From Altererythrobacter sp. B11 (GTDB lineage Bacteria > Pseudomonadota > Alphaproteobacteria > Sphingomonadales > Sphingomonadaceae), in the NCBI RefSeq assembly GCF_003569745.1, contig NZ_AP018498.1, forward strand, positions 620,001 to 684,000: a stretch of DNA of 64,000 nucleotides, read 5' to 3'. Position 1 is the first letter of the stretch, and each line of letters begins with the position of its first letter. Below the pieces are notes generated by a model. It was not told where the DNA came from and ran no database searches. It worked only from the letters and a program-made list of their open reading frames with translations. Below are positions 1 to 9,357 of this stretch, in pieces. Both the position numbers and the translations under genes were made by a program.

Positions 1-1
1 C

Positions 2-436
2 AAGGTGGAGCGGCGCTTCCTGGTGTTCATCGACGACCTCGGTTTCGCGCCCGGCGATCCCACTGGGCCCCGGCAATTGCGCAGTTGGCTCGACGGCGGC
101 GTGGAAGCGCGCCCGGCCAACGCACGGCTGGCAATCACGTCCAATCGCCGCGCGATCGTGGCACGAGAAGCGAATGAGCAATCCGATCCGCTGAATCCGC
201 GGGACGATGTGGACGATCAGCTTGCGCTGGCGGATCGCTTCGGCCTCGCGCTCGGCTTTCATGCCTGCTCGCAGGATGAATATCTCGAGATCATCGAGGG
301 CTACGCGGGTGAATATGGCCTCGAATTTACCCGCGCCGAAGCGCTCGAATGGTCTCGTCGGCGCGGTGGCCGGTCTGGCCGCATCGCCTGGCACTTCGTG
401 ACGGAACTCGCCGGGCGCGCCGGAAAGCTGCTGTAG
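2..436 (+). CDS. DUF815 family AAA+ ATPase, C-terminal part (5' end outside window)
   Basis: The frame is open to the left edge (a Lys codon precedes the first GTG), so only the last 144 codons are present and no start can be assigned. Visible is a Walker B-like FIDDLGF segment (about residues 7-13), then GGVEARPANARLAITSNRR, the sensor-1 type strand with Ser-Asn-Arg, and later a conserved LALADRFGL stretch. These match the C-terminal half of DUF815, a family of stand-alone AAA+ ATPases of unknown role found next to housekeeping genes. The P-loop must lie upstream of the window. The family is recognised with good confidence; the cellular role is unknown. Confidence 0.85.
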   Translation, partial: KVERRFLVFIDDLGFAPGDPTGPRQLRSWLDGGVEARPANARLAITSNRRAIVAREANEQSDPLNPRDDVDDQLALADRFGLALGFHACSQDEYLEIIEGYAGEYGLEFTRAEALEWSRRRGGRSGRIAWHFVTELAGRAGKLL

Positions 437-442
437 CGCCCC

Positions 443-1903
443 TCAGAACGATCCCGGCAACAGATCGGCCGGCGGATTGTCGAACGCCTGGGCAGGATCG
501 CCATTGAGCTCGCGCTGCGGCGGAAGGCGCGCCCCCGCATTGCGCTTGGGCGCAGCGGCGGGTGCCGCCCCCGGCGCTTCGATACGCCAGATCGTATTGG
601 CCGTATCGTCGCTCAACAGCAGCGCGCCCGTCTTGTCCCACGCCACCCAGGTGGGCCGGCCGTGCGTTTCGCCTTTATCGGCTAGGAAGCTCTTGAGCAC
701 GGGCTTGGGCAAGCCTTCTGGATTGCCGCGCTCGTCGAAGGCGACATAGACGAGATCATAGCCAGACGGCGGCTTGCGGTTCCACGAGCCATGGCGGGCG
801 ATAAAGGCGCCATGGCTGAAGCCCGTCCCCATGCGCGAGCCTTCTTGCGTAAAGGCGAGGCCGAGAGCGGCCACATGCGGCCCCAAGGCATATTCCGGTT
901 TGCGCGTGTAGTCGGTGAGATACAGCGGCATCGGCGCGGTCACGCGCTCGTCCACCACATCCTTCCAATAAACCCAAGGCCAGCCGTAGTTGACCCCGAT
1001 AGGCACATTGGTGAGATAATCGGGCACCAGATCGGATCCGAGCATGTCACGCTCGTTCACCGTCACCCACAGCTCCCCGGTCCAGGGGTTCCAGTCGAGG
1101 CCGTTGGGGTTGCGCAGTCCGGACGCATAAATGCGCGATTCGCCCGTCGTCAGGTCGAGCTCGTGGATCGCCGCGCGGCCATCTTCCTTGTCCATCCCGC
1201 CTTCCCCGATGTTGGAGGCGGAACCCACCGCGACATAGAGATGGGTCCCATCCGGCGAGAGTACGAGGTTGCGCATCCAGTGGTTGCCGCCCCCCGGCAG
1301 CGTCATCAGCCGTTCGGGCTTGCCCGTAATGCTGGTGGCCCCTTCGGCATAATCATAGCGCCAGACGCCATCATGGGTCGCGAGGTAGAGCTTGCCGTCG
1401 CGCCAAGCCATTCCGGAGGGGGAAGCCACGCCCTGGAGCAGCACGCTGCGCGCCTCGGCCGCCCCGTCGCCATCGGCGTCGCGCAACAGTACCACCTTGT
1501 CCGGGGAAGGCACGCCTGCCCCCGCCCGGCTGAAGAGGATTCCGGCCACGAAATTGGTGATGCCACCCCCGGCCACCACGCGCTCGGGCGCATTGGCTTC
1601 GGCAACGAGTATGTCGCCGTTCGGCATCGCGTAGATCACCCGCGGATGCTCCAGACCCGTGGCGAAACGGCTTACCGTGAAGCCTTCGGCGGCCTGCGGG
1701 GCACCCTCCCCCCAGCCGACTGGCTTTGCCACCTCCACCGTGGGGATCGTTTGCGGATCGGGCTCTGCGAACACCGGATCGAGCCCCGTCACCTGCGCCA
1801 CGCTGTATTGCGCGGGATCGCCGCGCAATACCCACCAGCCCGCCACGGTGAGAATGATGATAAGGGCCAGGAGGCCGAGGGCGATCTTCTTCATCGTGCT
1901 CAT
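443..1903 (-). CDS. PQQ-dependent sugar (sorbosone-type) dehydrogenase, membrane anchored
   Basis: A 486-residue protein with an N-terminal hydrophobic segment (about residues 5-24, ALGLLALIIILTVAGWW) that should anchor or export it to the periplasm. The rest is a six-bladed beta-propeller of the glucose/sorbosone dehydrogenase type: GLEHPRVIYAMPNGDILVAE opens the propeller, GGNHWMRNLVLSPDG and ASGLRNPNGLDWNP are typical blade motifs, and PIGVNYGWPWVYW and HGAFIARHGSWNR lie near the cofactor side. Family members oxidise aldoses or sorbosone using pyrroloquinoline quinone; the substrate here cannot be read. An in-frame ATG three codons downstream is an alternative start. It is convergent with the DUF815 gene (6-base gap). 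Confidence 0.85.
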   Translation of the reverse strand: MSTMKKIALGLLALIIILTVAGWWVLRGDPAQYSVAQVTGLDPVFAEPDPQTIPTVEVAKPVGWGEGAPQAAEGFTVSRFATGLEHPRVIYAMPNGDILVAEANAPERVVAGGGITNFVAGILFSRAGAGVPSPDKVVLLRDADGDGAAEARSVLLQGVASPSGMAWRDGKLYLATHDGVWRYDYAEGATSITGKPERLMTLPGGGNHWMRNLVLSPDGTHLYVAVGSASNIGEGGMDKEDGRAAIHELDLTTGESRIYASGLRNPNGLDWNPWTGELWVTVNERDMLGSDLVPDYLTNVPIGVNYGWPWVYWKDVVDERVTAPMPLYLTDYTRKPEYALGPHVAALGLAFTQEGSRMGTGFSHGAFIARHGSWNRKPPSGYDLVYVAFDERGNPEGLPKPVLKSFLADKGETHGRPTWVAWDKTGALLLSDDTANTIWRIEAPGAAPAAAPKRNAGARLPPQRELNGDPAQAFDNPPADLLPGSF

Positions 1904-2022
1904 TGCAGCCGAGAGTAGGCCAGCGTGTCCTCCGCGGCAACGGGCTAAAGATGATGGGATGGCGGATCAGCAGCCATTGCCGGCAGTTCCTCTCCAGACG
2001 GAATAGTTATACGGGGAGCCGT

Positions 2023-2505
2023 ATGTTTTCCTTCACCACCGATCCCGCCCAACCCAAGTCGCAGCTCTATGCCGAACTGCGTTCCGCCGCGCTCGCCCTC
2101 ACGGATGGCGAAACCGATGCAGTTGCCAACATGGCCAATCTTGCGGCGCTGATGTGGCAATTCCTTCCCGAGCTGAATTGGGCCGGATTCTACCGTACCA
2201 TTAACGGAGAACTGGTGCTCGGCCCCTTCTGCGGCAAGCCGGCCTGCATAAGGATTCCGTACGGCAGCGGAGTATGCGGTACAGCCGCGGCGCAGGGCGA
2301 GACGCAAATGGTGGCGGACGTTCACGCTTTTCCTGGACACATCGCCTGCGATGCGGAGAGCCGGAGCGAACTGGTGGTGCCAGTCATCCGTGAGGGTAAA
2401 GTGCTTGCGGTGATCGACCTGGACAGTCCACGCGTGTCGCGCTTCGATGAAGACGATCAGGCGGGCGTCGAAGCGCTCGCCGCTGCAATAGGCGAGCGCA
2501 TCTAG
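2023..2505 (+). CDS. msrC: Free methionine-(R)-sulfoxide reductase, GAF-domain
   Basis: A 160-residue single GAF domain. The segment with GPFCGKPACIRIP, then GVCGTAA, and later DVHAFPGHIACD contains the Cys residues of the fRMsr (YebR) family, which reduces free Met-R-sulfoxide in the cytoplasm through a thiol cascade recycled by thioredoxin or glutaredoxin. I placed the start at ATG 2023, which follows a GGGGAG ribosome site at 2013-2018; the frame stays open upstream but that part overlaps the divergent dehydrogenase leader and shows no family similarity. Length agrees with the family (about 160). Confidence 0.9.
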   Translation: MFSFTTDPAQPKSQLYAELRSAALALTDGETDAVANMANLAALMWQFLPELNWAGFYRTINGELVLGPFCGKPACIRIPYGSGVCGTAAAQGETQMVADVHAFPGHIACDAESRSELVVPVIREGKVLAVIDLDSPRVSRFDEDDQAGVEALAAAIGERI

Positions 2506-2606
2506 AGCGACCCGGAACGGGACAACCGTCCTTGCTGTGGCCCGCGATATGGTAACCAGGGGCTTAACGAGCGTATAGGTAGTCGGCCGCAACAGGGGAC
2601 CTGCTG

Positions 2607-3368
2607 ATGACGATTCGCTCCGCCTCGCTGTGTGTTCTCATGACCTTCGCCGCAACTTTGGCTCCAGCCAGGGCGCAGCAAGCCCCGCTTCCAGCGGAAA
2701 TCCCCCAAGCGGAAAGCGGCAGCTATGACGGCGAGTGGATCGGGGCATGGGACGACGACGCCGTGTATCGCGGCGTTTGGCACGGCACCTACACGGGCGC
2801 GGATGGCGAACCTGTCGAAGCGGAGTTTCGCGGCATTTTCCTTGATGACGGCCACTTCCTCTCTGATGGAGGGCGCGCGCTCGCGCGCGACGAACGTGGC
2901 TGGCGGGAGGAGCAGGCAACAGGCTGGCGCGCGGGATATCGGCGCTCTTATCAACCCGCCATGCTGGGGTATTCACCTGAGGAGCGCGCCGAATGGCTGT
3001 ACCGTTGCCGAAGCGCCTATACTGCCCCGGAGCAGCGGGACGGCGATGGCCGGCTTATCGGAGCTGTGGTCGGCGCGGCGGCCGGCGGCCTCATCGGCAA
3101 CCGGGTTGCGCGTGGAAATCGTCTTCTGGGCACTGTGATTGGCGCGGGTGCGGGTGGGCTTGCCGGTGCAGCGATCGGCGATGCCGCCGATGACGCCGCC
3201 CGCCGCCGCGATGACCGCGCGATCTTCGACGTGTGCGAGGATTATCTCGACCGCTACGAACGGAGCTACGGCGGCTCAATAGCAGGATACGGCCCGGTGC
3301 GCTGGGTTCGCGTTCCGATCCGGCGAGAACCGCGCGACTGCGCGTGTAGCGAAGAGGACCGCTACTGA
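2607..3368 (+). CDS. Secreted glycine-zipper 2TM domain protein
   Basis: A 253-residue protein with a clear signal peptide (ending near APARAQQ, about residue 24). The N-terminal half is rich in Gly, Tyr and Trp (YDGEWIGAWDDD, YRGVWHGTY). Around residues 150-190 lies a glycine-zipper segment, LIGAVVGAAAGGLIGN followed by GTVIGAGAGGLAGAAIG, the hallmark of Rick_17kDa/glycine-zipper envelope proteins that insert in membranes. Three Cys in the C-terminal part (CEDYL, CACSEE) could form disulfides in the periplasm. A role in the cell envelope is inferred only from architecture. Confidence 0.75.
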   Translation: MTIRSASLCVLMTFAATLAPARAQQAPLPAEIPQAESGSYDGEWIGAWDDDAVYRGVWHGTYTGADGEPVEAEFRGIFLDDGHFLSDGGRALARDERGWREEQATGWRAGYRRSYQPAMLGYSPEERAEWLYRCRSAYTAPEQRDGDGRLIGAVVGAAAGGLIGNRVARGNRLLGTVIGAGAGGLAGAAIGDAADDAARRRDDRAIFDVCEDYLDRYERSYGGSIAGYGPVRWVRVPIRREPRDCACSEEDRY

Positions 3369-3467
3369 AGCAAAGTGGGAGCTGAAATTCTCGCTCTGGT
3401 CCAAGACTGTTTGAATATCAATAGGGTAGCCGTACGGAGCGAGTTGCGCCGCGCGACTTTTCGAATT

Positions 3468-4433
3468 CTAGATGCCACCGCCAGTGAGGCGCTGGCATAC
3501 CAGATCAAGCTGGTCGAGCGTGTGGTAGCGGATCGAGATGGTGCCGGAACGCGGATCAACCTCGGCCGCGATGCGGACAGGCAGGCCGAGGAATTCTTCC
3601 AGATGGTTCTGAACCGCGGCGATATCCGCATCTTCCGCCGTATCACGCGGTGGCCGTGCCCGCCGCTGACTGATGCTCTCGCCATTTGCGGATTTGCGCG
3701 CGAGCTTTTCGACCTCTCGCACGGACAGCTTCTTGTCCACCGCCCGCTGGGCCAGTTCTTCCGCATCATCCCGGCCAATCAGCGCGCGGGCGTGACCCAT
3801 GTCGAGCCGGCCCGCCTCGACATGATCGAGCACCACATCCGGAAGGCTGAGCAGGCGCTGCAAATTGGCGACATGGCTGCGCGACTTTTCAACCAGCCTC
3901 GCGATCTCGGCCTGCGTCATCGCTTCTGCTTCCGCCAGGCGCTGATACGCCCGCGCCTCCTCCACGGGATTGAGATCCTCGCGCTGGATGTTTTCGATGA
4001 GGGCAAGTGCCATGACATCGCGATCGCCAAGCTCGCGAATCAGCGCGGGGATCTCGTGCAATTGCGCCTTCTGCGCGGCACGCCAGCGGCGCTCCCCAGC
4101 CACCAGTTGGTAACGTCCCTCACCGAGTGGGCGCACGATCACTGGCTGAATGACACCCCGCGTGGCGATGGATGCGGCGAGTTCTTCCAAGGCTTCGGGT
4201 GCAAAATGCCGCCGAGGCTGCTCGGGATGCGGCTCGATACTCGAAACTGCAAGACTGGCCAGACCGGATCGGCTTGGGAGTGCCGCTGCGCTCGTTGCGC
4301 GGCTCCCCGGTTCAGCTGCCAGCGGCTCCTCCCGACGTGCTTCGCCCAACAGTGCGCCAAGCCCGCGTCCAAGCTTGCGCCGCTGTGCAGGACGCGCATC
4401 GCTCCGCTCCGTCGTCGTCTCTTCCGGGCTCAT
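3468..4433 (-). CDS. parB: ParB chromosome-partitioning protein
   Basis: A 321-residue ParB/Spo0J. The N-terminus has a basic KLGRGLGALLG patch (residues 20-30, the ParA-interacting tail), the CTP-binding region contains GERRWRAA (about 113-120) and ENIQREDLNP (about 147-156), and a helix-turn-helix follows at about 171-200. It binds parS, slides as a CTP clamp and guides origin segregation with ParA. The start ATG at 4433 overlaps the parA stop by four bases (ATGA). The frame is open 58 codons further upstream but that portion is the shadow of parA. Last gene of the mnmE-mnmG-rsmG-parA-parB run. Confidence 0.96.
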   Translation of the reverse strand: MSPEETTTERSDARPAQRRKLGRGLGALLGEARREEPLAAEPGSRATSAAALPSRSGLASLAVSSIEPHPEQPRRHFAPEALEELAASIATRGVIQPVIVRPLGEGRYQLVAGERRWRAAQKAQLHEIPALIRELGDRDVMALALIENIQREDLNPVEEARAYQRLAEAEAMTQAEIARLVEKSRSHVANLQRLLSLPDVVLDHVEAGRLDMGHARALIGRDDAEELAQRAVDKKLSVREVEKLARKSANGESISQRRARPPRDTAEDADIAAVQNHLEEFLGLPVRIAAEVDPRSGTISIRYHTLDQLDLVCQRLTGGGI

Positions 4434-5206
4434 GCGGCTTTCCTCTCTTCGGGCAGACGGCCGATCAGCTCTCGCGCGAGCGCCATATAGGCTCGGCTGC
4501 CGGCACAGGCATGGTCGTAGATCAGTGCGGGAAGGCCGTGGCTGGGCGCTTCGGAGAGCCGGACATTTCGGGGAATAACCGATTCGAAGACCAGCTTGCC
4601 CAGGCATTCGCGCACATCGTCAGCTACCTGATCGGTCAGGCGATTGCGACGATCGAACATCGTCAGCACGATTCCGACGATGCCCAAGTCTGCATTGAAG
4701 CGCTGCTGCACCTGTTCGACAGTGTGGAGGAGCTGGCTCAGGCCTTCGAGGGCGAAAAACTCACATTGCAGCGGAACGAGCAACGTGTCTGCGGCGCAGA
4801 GCGCGTTCAACGTAAGCAAACCGAGCGAAGGCGGACAGTCGATAAAGCAGATGTCATGCGCGGCATGATTCTTCATTGCCGTCGCGAGGCGGTCGGTGCG
4901 GTTCTGATACTGCACCAGCTCTATTTCGGCGCCGCTCAGATCCACCGTCGCTGGCACCAGATGCAGGTTGGGAATGCTTGTCGGGACGATGCATTCATCG
5001 AGAACAGCATCTTCCATCAGCAGATCATAGCTGGAATATTCGCGATTCGCGGCAGCCACTCCCAGACCGGTCGAGGCATTGCCTTGGGGGTCGAGGTCGA
5101 CCAGCAGCGTTCGCCAACCTGTCGCCGCCATGGCGGTTGCTATGTTGATAGCAGTAGTGGTCTTCCCCACTCCGCCCTTCTGATTGGCGATGGCAATCCG
5201 TATCAT
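4430..5206 (-). CDS. parA: ParA chromosome-partitioning ATPase
   Basis: A 258-residue Soj/ParA. The deviant Walker A KGGVGKTT is at residues 10-17, LLVDLDPQGN (A' motif) near 35-44, and FIDCPPSLGLLTLNAL carries the Walker B Asp. It forms the nucleoid-bound ATPase gradient that moves ParB-parS complexes. The start overlaps the rsmG stop by four bases and its own stop overlaps parB, so the genes are translationally coupled. The small N-terminus without a DNA-binding domain marks it as the chromosomal rather than plasmid type. Confidence 0.97.
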   Translation of the reverse strand: MIRIAIANQKGGVGKTTTAINIATAMAATGWRTLLVDLDPQGNASTGLGVAAANREYSSYDLLMEDAVLDECIVPTSIPNLHLVPATVDLSGAEIELVQYQNRTDRLATAMKNHAAHDICFIDCPPSLGLLTLNALCAADTLLVPLQCEFFALEGLSQLLHTVEQVQQRFNADLGIVGIVLTMFDRRNRLTDQVADDVRECLGKLVFESVIPRNVRLSEAPSHGLPALIYDHACAGSRAYMALARELIGRLPEERKAA

Positions 5207-5832
5207 GGAAGTTTCGGCGTCCCTTTTCCTACCAGGATACCCGCCTCAGGATCGGTGCAGGACTGTTCCACGTGGAACATCTCCCGAATGGCGACAGGCT
5301 GTTCCTGCAGTTCTTGCGCTGCCTTGCGCCCCTTGGGCAACAGCCAAACGGTTTCGCGTGTGGAAAAACGGGCGGACAAACCGAGCAACTTGCCGAGCGG
5401 AGCAAATGCGCGGGCCGAAATTATCGCAGCAGGGGTGCTCTCGACATCTTCCAACCGCGCACCGAGTACCCGGCAATTGACCAGCGCCAGCTCGGCAGCC
5501 GCCCGGCTAAGCCACTCGACCCGCCGCCTGCGCGATTCGACCAGCAGCACGGGCAATTCCGGTCGGAGCGCGGCGATCACGAGCCCCGGCAGTCCAGCGC
5601 CGGTACCCAGATCGAGCCATGGACCCAATAGACCGGCAGGCGCATGCAACAGAAGCTGCGCGCTGTCAGCCAAGTGCCTCTGCCAAACTACTGCCAGACT
5701 TGCGGTTGACACGAGGTTCTGGCGCTCGTTTTCCTCTTTCAAGAGCTCGGCGAAAATGGCCAGCCGGCCCAGTGAGCCATCTGAACCAACCCGGCGACAC
5801 AGCTCCATCGCTTCTTGCTCATCGCAGATCAT
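5203..5832 (-). CDS. rsmG: 16S rRNA (guanine527-N7)-methyltransferase RsmG
   Basis: A 209-residue GidB-family enzyme that methylates G527 of 16S rRNA using S-adenosylmethionine. The SAM-binding loop [11 protein letters not shown] is at residues 73-83 and NLVSTAS with [10 protein letters not shown] precede it, as in the family. The start ATG at 5832 overlaps the mnmG stop by four bases. Near the C-terminus the codons for MFHVEQS are written by a parS palindrome (5264-5279), so the protein sequence and the partition site share the same bases. Confidence 0.96.
   Translation of the reverse strand: MICDEQEAMELCRRVGSDGSLGRLAIFAELLKEENERQNLVSTASLAVVWQRHLADSAQLLLHAPAGLLGPWLDLGTGAGLPGLVIAALRPELPVLLVESRRRRVEWLSRAAAELALVNCRVLGARLEDVESTPAAIISARAFAPLGKLLGLSARFSTRETVWLLPKGRKAAQELQEQPVAIREMFHVEQSCTDPEAGILVGKGTPKLP
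5264..5279. promoter_or_regulatory. parS site 1 (inside rsmG)
   Basis: TGTTCCACGTGGAACA is a perfect 16-base palindrome matching the conserved bacterial parS core (TGTTnCACGTGnAACA). It lies in the 3' part of rsmG, 57 bases upstream of the parA start, an arrangement known for ParB-binding sites near origins. Recognised from sequence; binding is inferred. Confidence 0.93.
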
Positions 5833-7697
5833 GCCGGCTGTCTAGCATGCCGCCGCGCGTGTACCAGCAGTGCTGCCAAAGCGGCGGGGGTAATGCCGCG
5901 CACACGCGATGCATCAGCAAGCGTTTCCGGATGCACTGCGGAAAGGCGCTCGACCATCTCGCGGGAGAGGCCGGGCACTTGAGCATAGGGAAACGTTGGG
6001 CCGAGGAGGACGCTGTCATTCGCGCGTAAATCACGCAACTCACTCTCCTGACGCTGCAGGTAGGGCGCATAAAGCGCGTCCTCGGCAATTTCCGTCGCCA
6101 GTTCATCGCAGGTCGAGAGATGAGCAGGAAGAAATCCTGCCACGTCAGAGAGGCCTACTCCCGGGAAACGGAGCCAGTCTTTCAGCGGTTGAGGGGCTGC
6201 GTCTGTGCGGACTTTACAGCCAGCCGTGTGGAGATCGCGGCCGCTTACAGCGGAAGCGAGTGCATTGTTCCACGTGGAACGCAGTTCCTCTCTATGCTCA
6301 AACCATCGCGTCCGCGGCTCGGCCACACAACCAGCCTGTATCGCTATCGGGGTGAGCCGAGTCGCTGCGTTGTTCGCCCGCAGCCGCAGCCGATATTCGG
6401 CTCTGGCAGTCAGCATCCGGTAAGGCTCGCTCACCCCGTGCAAGGTGAGATCATCGATCATCACTGCCATATAGCTGTTGGCTCGATCCAAGGCGGGTGG
6501 CTGTCGATCCAGAACGCCGGCCGCCGCAAACAACCCCGCAAGGAGCCCCTGCGCTGCCGCCTCTTCATAGCCGGTCGTCCCGTTGATTTGACCGGCGCAA
6601 TACAAACCCGGAAGCGCACGAACCTGCAGATCGCCGCCTAGCGCCCGTGGGTCAACGTGATCGTATTCTACAGCGTAGCCGGCGACTGCCATTTCTACAC
6701 GCTCCAGCCCGGGCATGGCCCGCAGCATAGAGAGCTGTACATCGGCGGGGAGCGAGGTGCTGATTCCGTTCGGATAAACCAGCGGTGTTGCCAACCCCTC
6801 TGGCTCGAGAAAAACCTGGTGGCCATCGCGATCGGCGAAGCGATGGATCTTGTCCTCGATTGACGGGCAATAGCGCGGACCGGTGGCCCCGATCGCTCCC
6901 GAGAAAAGCGGTGAGCGTTGGAGATTGGCGCGGATGATGTCATGCGCTCGCTCATTCGTCCGCGTAATCGCGCAAAACAGCTGCGGGTTCACACGGCGTG
7001 GTGTCAACGGCGACATCGTCCACGTGTCCGCATCGGACGCCTGCTCCTGAAGCACAGCCCAGTCAATCGTCCGGCCATCAAGCCGCGGAGGGGTGCCCGT
7101 TTTTAATCGTGCCAGCGGGAGGCCCGCTTCGCGCAGCTGATGAGCCAGGTGCGAAGCGGCGGCTTCTCCAATCCGGCCTCCCTCGAGCCGCTCCTCCCCC
7201 CTGAACAATGTGCCGCCGAGGAAAGTGCCAGTGCAAAGAACTACCGCCTGCGCAGCGATGGCGCTTCCGTCGCCCATGGCCACGCCGCACACCCGCCCTT
7301 TGTTTATCCGCAAGCCGGCTGCCTCTCCGGCAATCACCTCCAGACCCGCCTGACGTCGAAGCATGTCCTGGATCGCGGCTTTGAACAAAGTCCGGTCTGC
7401 CTGCACGCGTGGACCCCAGACCGCACTGCCCTTCGAACGATTGAGCATACGATAGTGGATCGCGGCTGCATCTGCGGCGTGTGCGATCAGCCCGTCGAAA
7501 GCGTCCACCTCGCGAACGAGATGACCCTTTCCCAAGCCACCAATCGCGGGATTGCAGCTCATCGCACCGAGCGTTGCAGGGTCAAAGGTGATGAGGCCGA
7601 CCCGCGCACCCATTCGCGCGGCAACCGCAGCCGCTTCGCAGCCCGCGTGGCCGCCGCCCACCACGAGGATATCGTATGCCTTCATCGTTTCGGCCAT
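5829..7697 (-). CDS. mnmG: tRNA uridine-5-carboxymethylaminomethyl modification enzyme MnmG
   Basis: A 622-residue FAD protein of the GidA/MnmG family, full length. The dinucleotide fold [12 protein letters not shown] is at residues 12-23; [22 protein letters not shown] and [13 protein letters not shown] are family signatures. With MnmE it installs the cmnm5 group on U34 of several tRNAs. The downstream rsmG and parA-parB genes overlap in turn by four bases, so they are probably co-transcribed. A parS-like site lies in its coding region and another in the 55-base gap to mnmE. Confidence 0.97.
   Translation of the reverse strand: MAETMKAYDILVVGGGHAGCEAAAVAARMGARVGLITFDPATLGAMSCNPAIGGLGKGHLVREVDAFDGLIAHAADAAAIHYRMLNRSKGSAVWGPRVQADRTLFKAAIQDMLRRQAGLEVIAGEAAGLRINKGRVCGVAMGDGSAIAAQAVVLCTGTFLGGTLFRGEERLEGGRIGEAAASHLAHQLREAGLPLARLKTGTPPRLDGRTIDWAVLQEQASDADTWTMSPLTPRRVNPQLFCAITRTNERAHDIIRANLQRSPLFSGAIGATGPRYCPSIEDKIHRFADRDGHQVFLEPEGLATPLVYPNGISTSLPADVQLSMLRAMPGLERVEMAVAGYAVEYDHVDPRALGGDLQVRALPGLYCAGQINGTTGYEEAAAQGLLAGLFAAAGVLDRQPPALDRANSYMAVMIDDLTLHGVSEPYRMLTARAEYRLRLRANNAATRLTPIAIQAGCVAEPRTRWFEHREELRSTWNNALASAVSGRDLHTAGCKVRTDAAPQPLKDWLRFPGVGLSDVAGFLPAHLSTCDELATEIAEDALYAPYLQRQESELRDLRANDSVLLGPTFPYAQVPGLSREMVERLSAVHPETLADASRVRGITPAALAALLVHARRHARQPA
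6266..6281. promoter_or_regulatory. parS site 2 (inside mnmG)
   Basis: TGTTCCACGTGGAACG differs from the perfect palindrome of site 1 only in its last base. It lies within mnmG, about 1 kb from site 1, encoding part of RSTWNN. The central CACGTG and both GTTCC/GGAAC arms are intact, so ParB should still recognise it. Confidence 0.85.
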
Positions 7698-7733
7698 TAA
7701 TAGCCGGGCACCGCGGCGTCAAAACCCCCGAAG

Positions 7734-7749
7734 CGTTTCACGTGAAACA
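7734..7749. promoter_or_regulatory. parS site 3 (mnmE-mnmG gap)
   Basis: CGTTTCACGTGAAACA matches the classic parS form TGTTTCACGTGAAACA at 15 of 16 positions. It is the only one of the three that lies between genes, 37 bases upstream of the mnmG start. Spacing to site 2 is about 1.5 kb. Confidence 0.88.
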
Positions 7750-7752
7750 CTG

Positions 7753-9027
7753 CTATTTGCCGATGCAGAACTGGCCGAATAGATTATCCAGAACATCCTC
7801 CGTCCCGGCGCGGCCCGTCAAAAAATCGAAAGAGACCCGTGCCTGCCGCAGGTGCTCGGCAACAATCAGGAGATCGTCCGAGGGGGCGAGTGCTGCCAGA
7901 GCCGAATGCGCCTCCGCAATAAGCCGACGTTGCCGCTGATTGAGTGCCACCTCACCCGGTCGGGGCAGAGCCTTGGTCGCGTGATCGACCAGTGACTGCT
8001 TGAGGCCCACGAGTCCTTCGCCCGTCAGAGCCGAGACACGATGCGTTGGCTTGAATTTCACGGCTCGTTCCACCCGATCGCACTGCGCGTCGATCTCCCA
8101 AGCGCCTGCCGGCCCTTCGCCCTCTGCGCCTAGCCACAGCACCAGATCTGCGCGGGCCAGTTCGGACCGTGCGCGATCTATACCAATGGCTTCGACCGTA
8201 TCGCCACCGCTGTCGCGCAGGCCCGCCATGTCCACGAAGGTGAAGGGAACCCCCTGCAGCGCCACCGGCCGCGTGAGTACATCGCGCGTCGTCCCGGCAA
8301 TCGGGGCGGTGATGGCAGCCTCACTTTCGACGAGAGCATTGAACAAGGTGGACTTGCCTGCGTTGGGCGGCCCCGCAAGCGCCACACGATAGCCCTCGCG
8401 CAACGCCTCCGCAGCTGGTGCGGCGAGGCTCACCTCTATATCTCGCGCCAAATCGTTGATTTTATGAGGATAATCAAGATTGCGGGCATGCACGTCGTCT
8501 TCGTCATCGAAATCCATCTCGGCCTCGATCGCGGCCGAGATGGCCAGCAGCTGCGCGCGCCATCCTTCCACTCTGCGCGACAGTACGCCCCCGGCCAGAC
8601 CGATCGCCGCCTGGCGCTGCAACTCCGTCTCGGCGGCCAGCAAATCTCCGAGACCCTCCGCCTGCGCAAGATCCAGGCGACCATTGGCGAAGGCCCGGCG
8701 GGTGAACTCCCCGGGCTGCGCCCTGCGCGTGCCTTCCACGATCCCGATGGCGGCTTCCACCGCCGCGATGACAGCCCGGCCACCATGCAGATGAAATTCC
8801 GCAAGATCCTCCCCGGTCGCGGTCTGCGGACCGGGAAACCACAGCACTAGTGCCTCATCCAGCACTGCGCCATCGCCCCCGCATAAGGTGGAGAGCCTTG
8901 CGCGGCGTGGGGGCGGGAGTTCGCCCGCCAAAGCCACAAGCGTTGCGCCCGCCGCAGGGCCGCTGACACGCACGACTCCAATGCCGGCGGGGGGCGCCCC
9001 GCTTGAGAGTGCGTAAATCGTATCCAC
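7753..9027 (-). CDS. mnmE: tRNA modification GTPase MnmE (with degenerate GTPase motifs)
   Basis: A 424-residue MnmE. The N-terminal folate-binding domain (FHLHGGRAV, PGEFTRRAFANGRLDLAQAEGL) is followed by an inserted G domain and the C-terminal helical tail ending in FCIGK, with the conserved catalytic-site Cys. The P-loop is GPPNAGKST at 219-227 and the G5-like VSALTG at 331-336. Two oddities are visible: G3 reads DMAG instead of DTAG (266-269), and no NKxD (G4) is found between LVLWLG and VSALTG. The protein is about 30 residues shorter than E. coli MnmE. It partners MnmG encoded next in line. Confidence 0.93.
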   Translation of the reverse strand: MDTIYALSSGAPPAGIGVVRVSGPAAGATLVALAGELPPPRRARLSTLCGGDGAVLDEALVLWFPGPQTATGEDLAEFHLHGGRAVIAAVEAAIGIVEGTRRAQPGEFTRRAFANGRLDLAQAEGLGDLLAAETELQRQAAIGLAGGVLSRRVEGWRAQLLAISAAIEAEMDFDDEDDVHARNLDYPHKINDLARDIEVSLAAPAAEALREGYRVALAGPPNAGKSTLFNALVESEAAITAPIAGTTRDVLTRPVALQGVPFTFVDMAGLRDSGGDTVEAIGIDRARSELARADLVLWLGAEGEGPAGAWEIDAQCDRVERAVKFKPTHRVSALTGEGLVGLKQSLVDHATKALPRPGEVALNQRQRRLIAEAHSALAALAPSDDLLIVAEHLRQARVSFDFLTGRAGTEDVLDNLFGQFCIGK

Positions 9028-9040
9028 GATGCTTAGCGAA

Positions 9041-9304
9041 TCACTCGCCTGTCTTCTTCCCGACCGGCTTCTGCCCCGATACGTTTCGCGCGCCTTCCAT
9101 GAAGCTCTGGAACACTTTCAATCCCATCTGCCCCATCGGCGCCAGTTGCCGCGCATATTCCTCAAGCTGGTCCACGTTGGACACGCCCTGCATCGCTTTC
9201 GCCATCGCGTCCATATAGGCAGCGTTCGCCTTCTCAACGTCAGGCAGCCCCATGAACCGCCGCGCCTCTTCCGGCGAGCACTCGATCTCGATATTGACCT
9301 TCAT
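9041..9304 (-). CDS. DUF6489-type small protein
   Basis: An 87-residue protein beginning MKVNIEIECSPEEARRFMGLPDV, which I recall as the start of the DUF6489 family of sphingomonads; function unknown. The rest is helical (NAAYMDAMAKAMQG, MGLKVFQSFMEGA) and ends in a Lys-rich tail. The start at 9304 is chosen because the family sequence begins there; the frame remains open upstream without similarity. It sits 13 bases upstream of mnmE in the same direction and may be co-transcribed with it. Confidence 0.75.
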   Translation of the reverse strand: MKVNIEIECSPEEARRFMGLPDVEKANAAYMDAMAKAMQGVSNVDQLEEYARQLAPMGQMGLKVFQSFMEGARNVSGQKPVGKKTGE

Positions 9305-9357
9305 CTGGCAACCTTTCGCAGTGCCGTGCGTGCCAGCGGAACGCGCGGGTGATGGGC

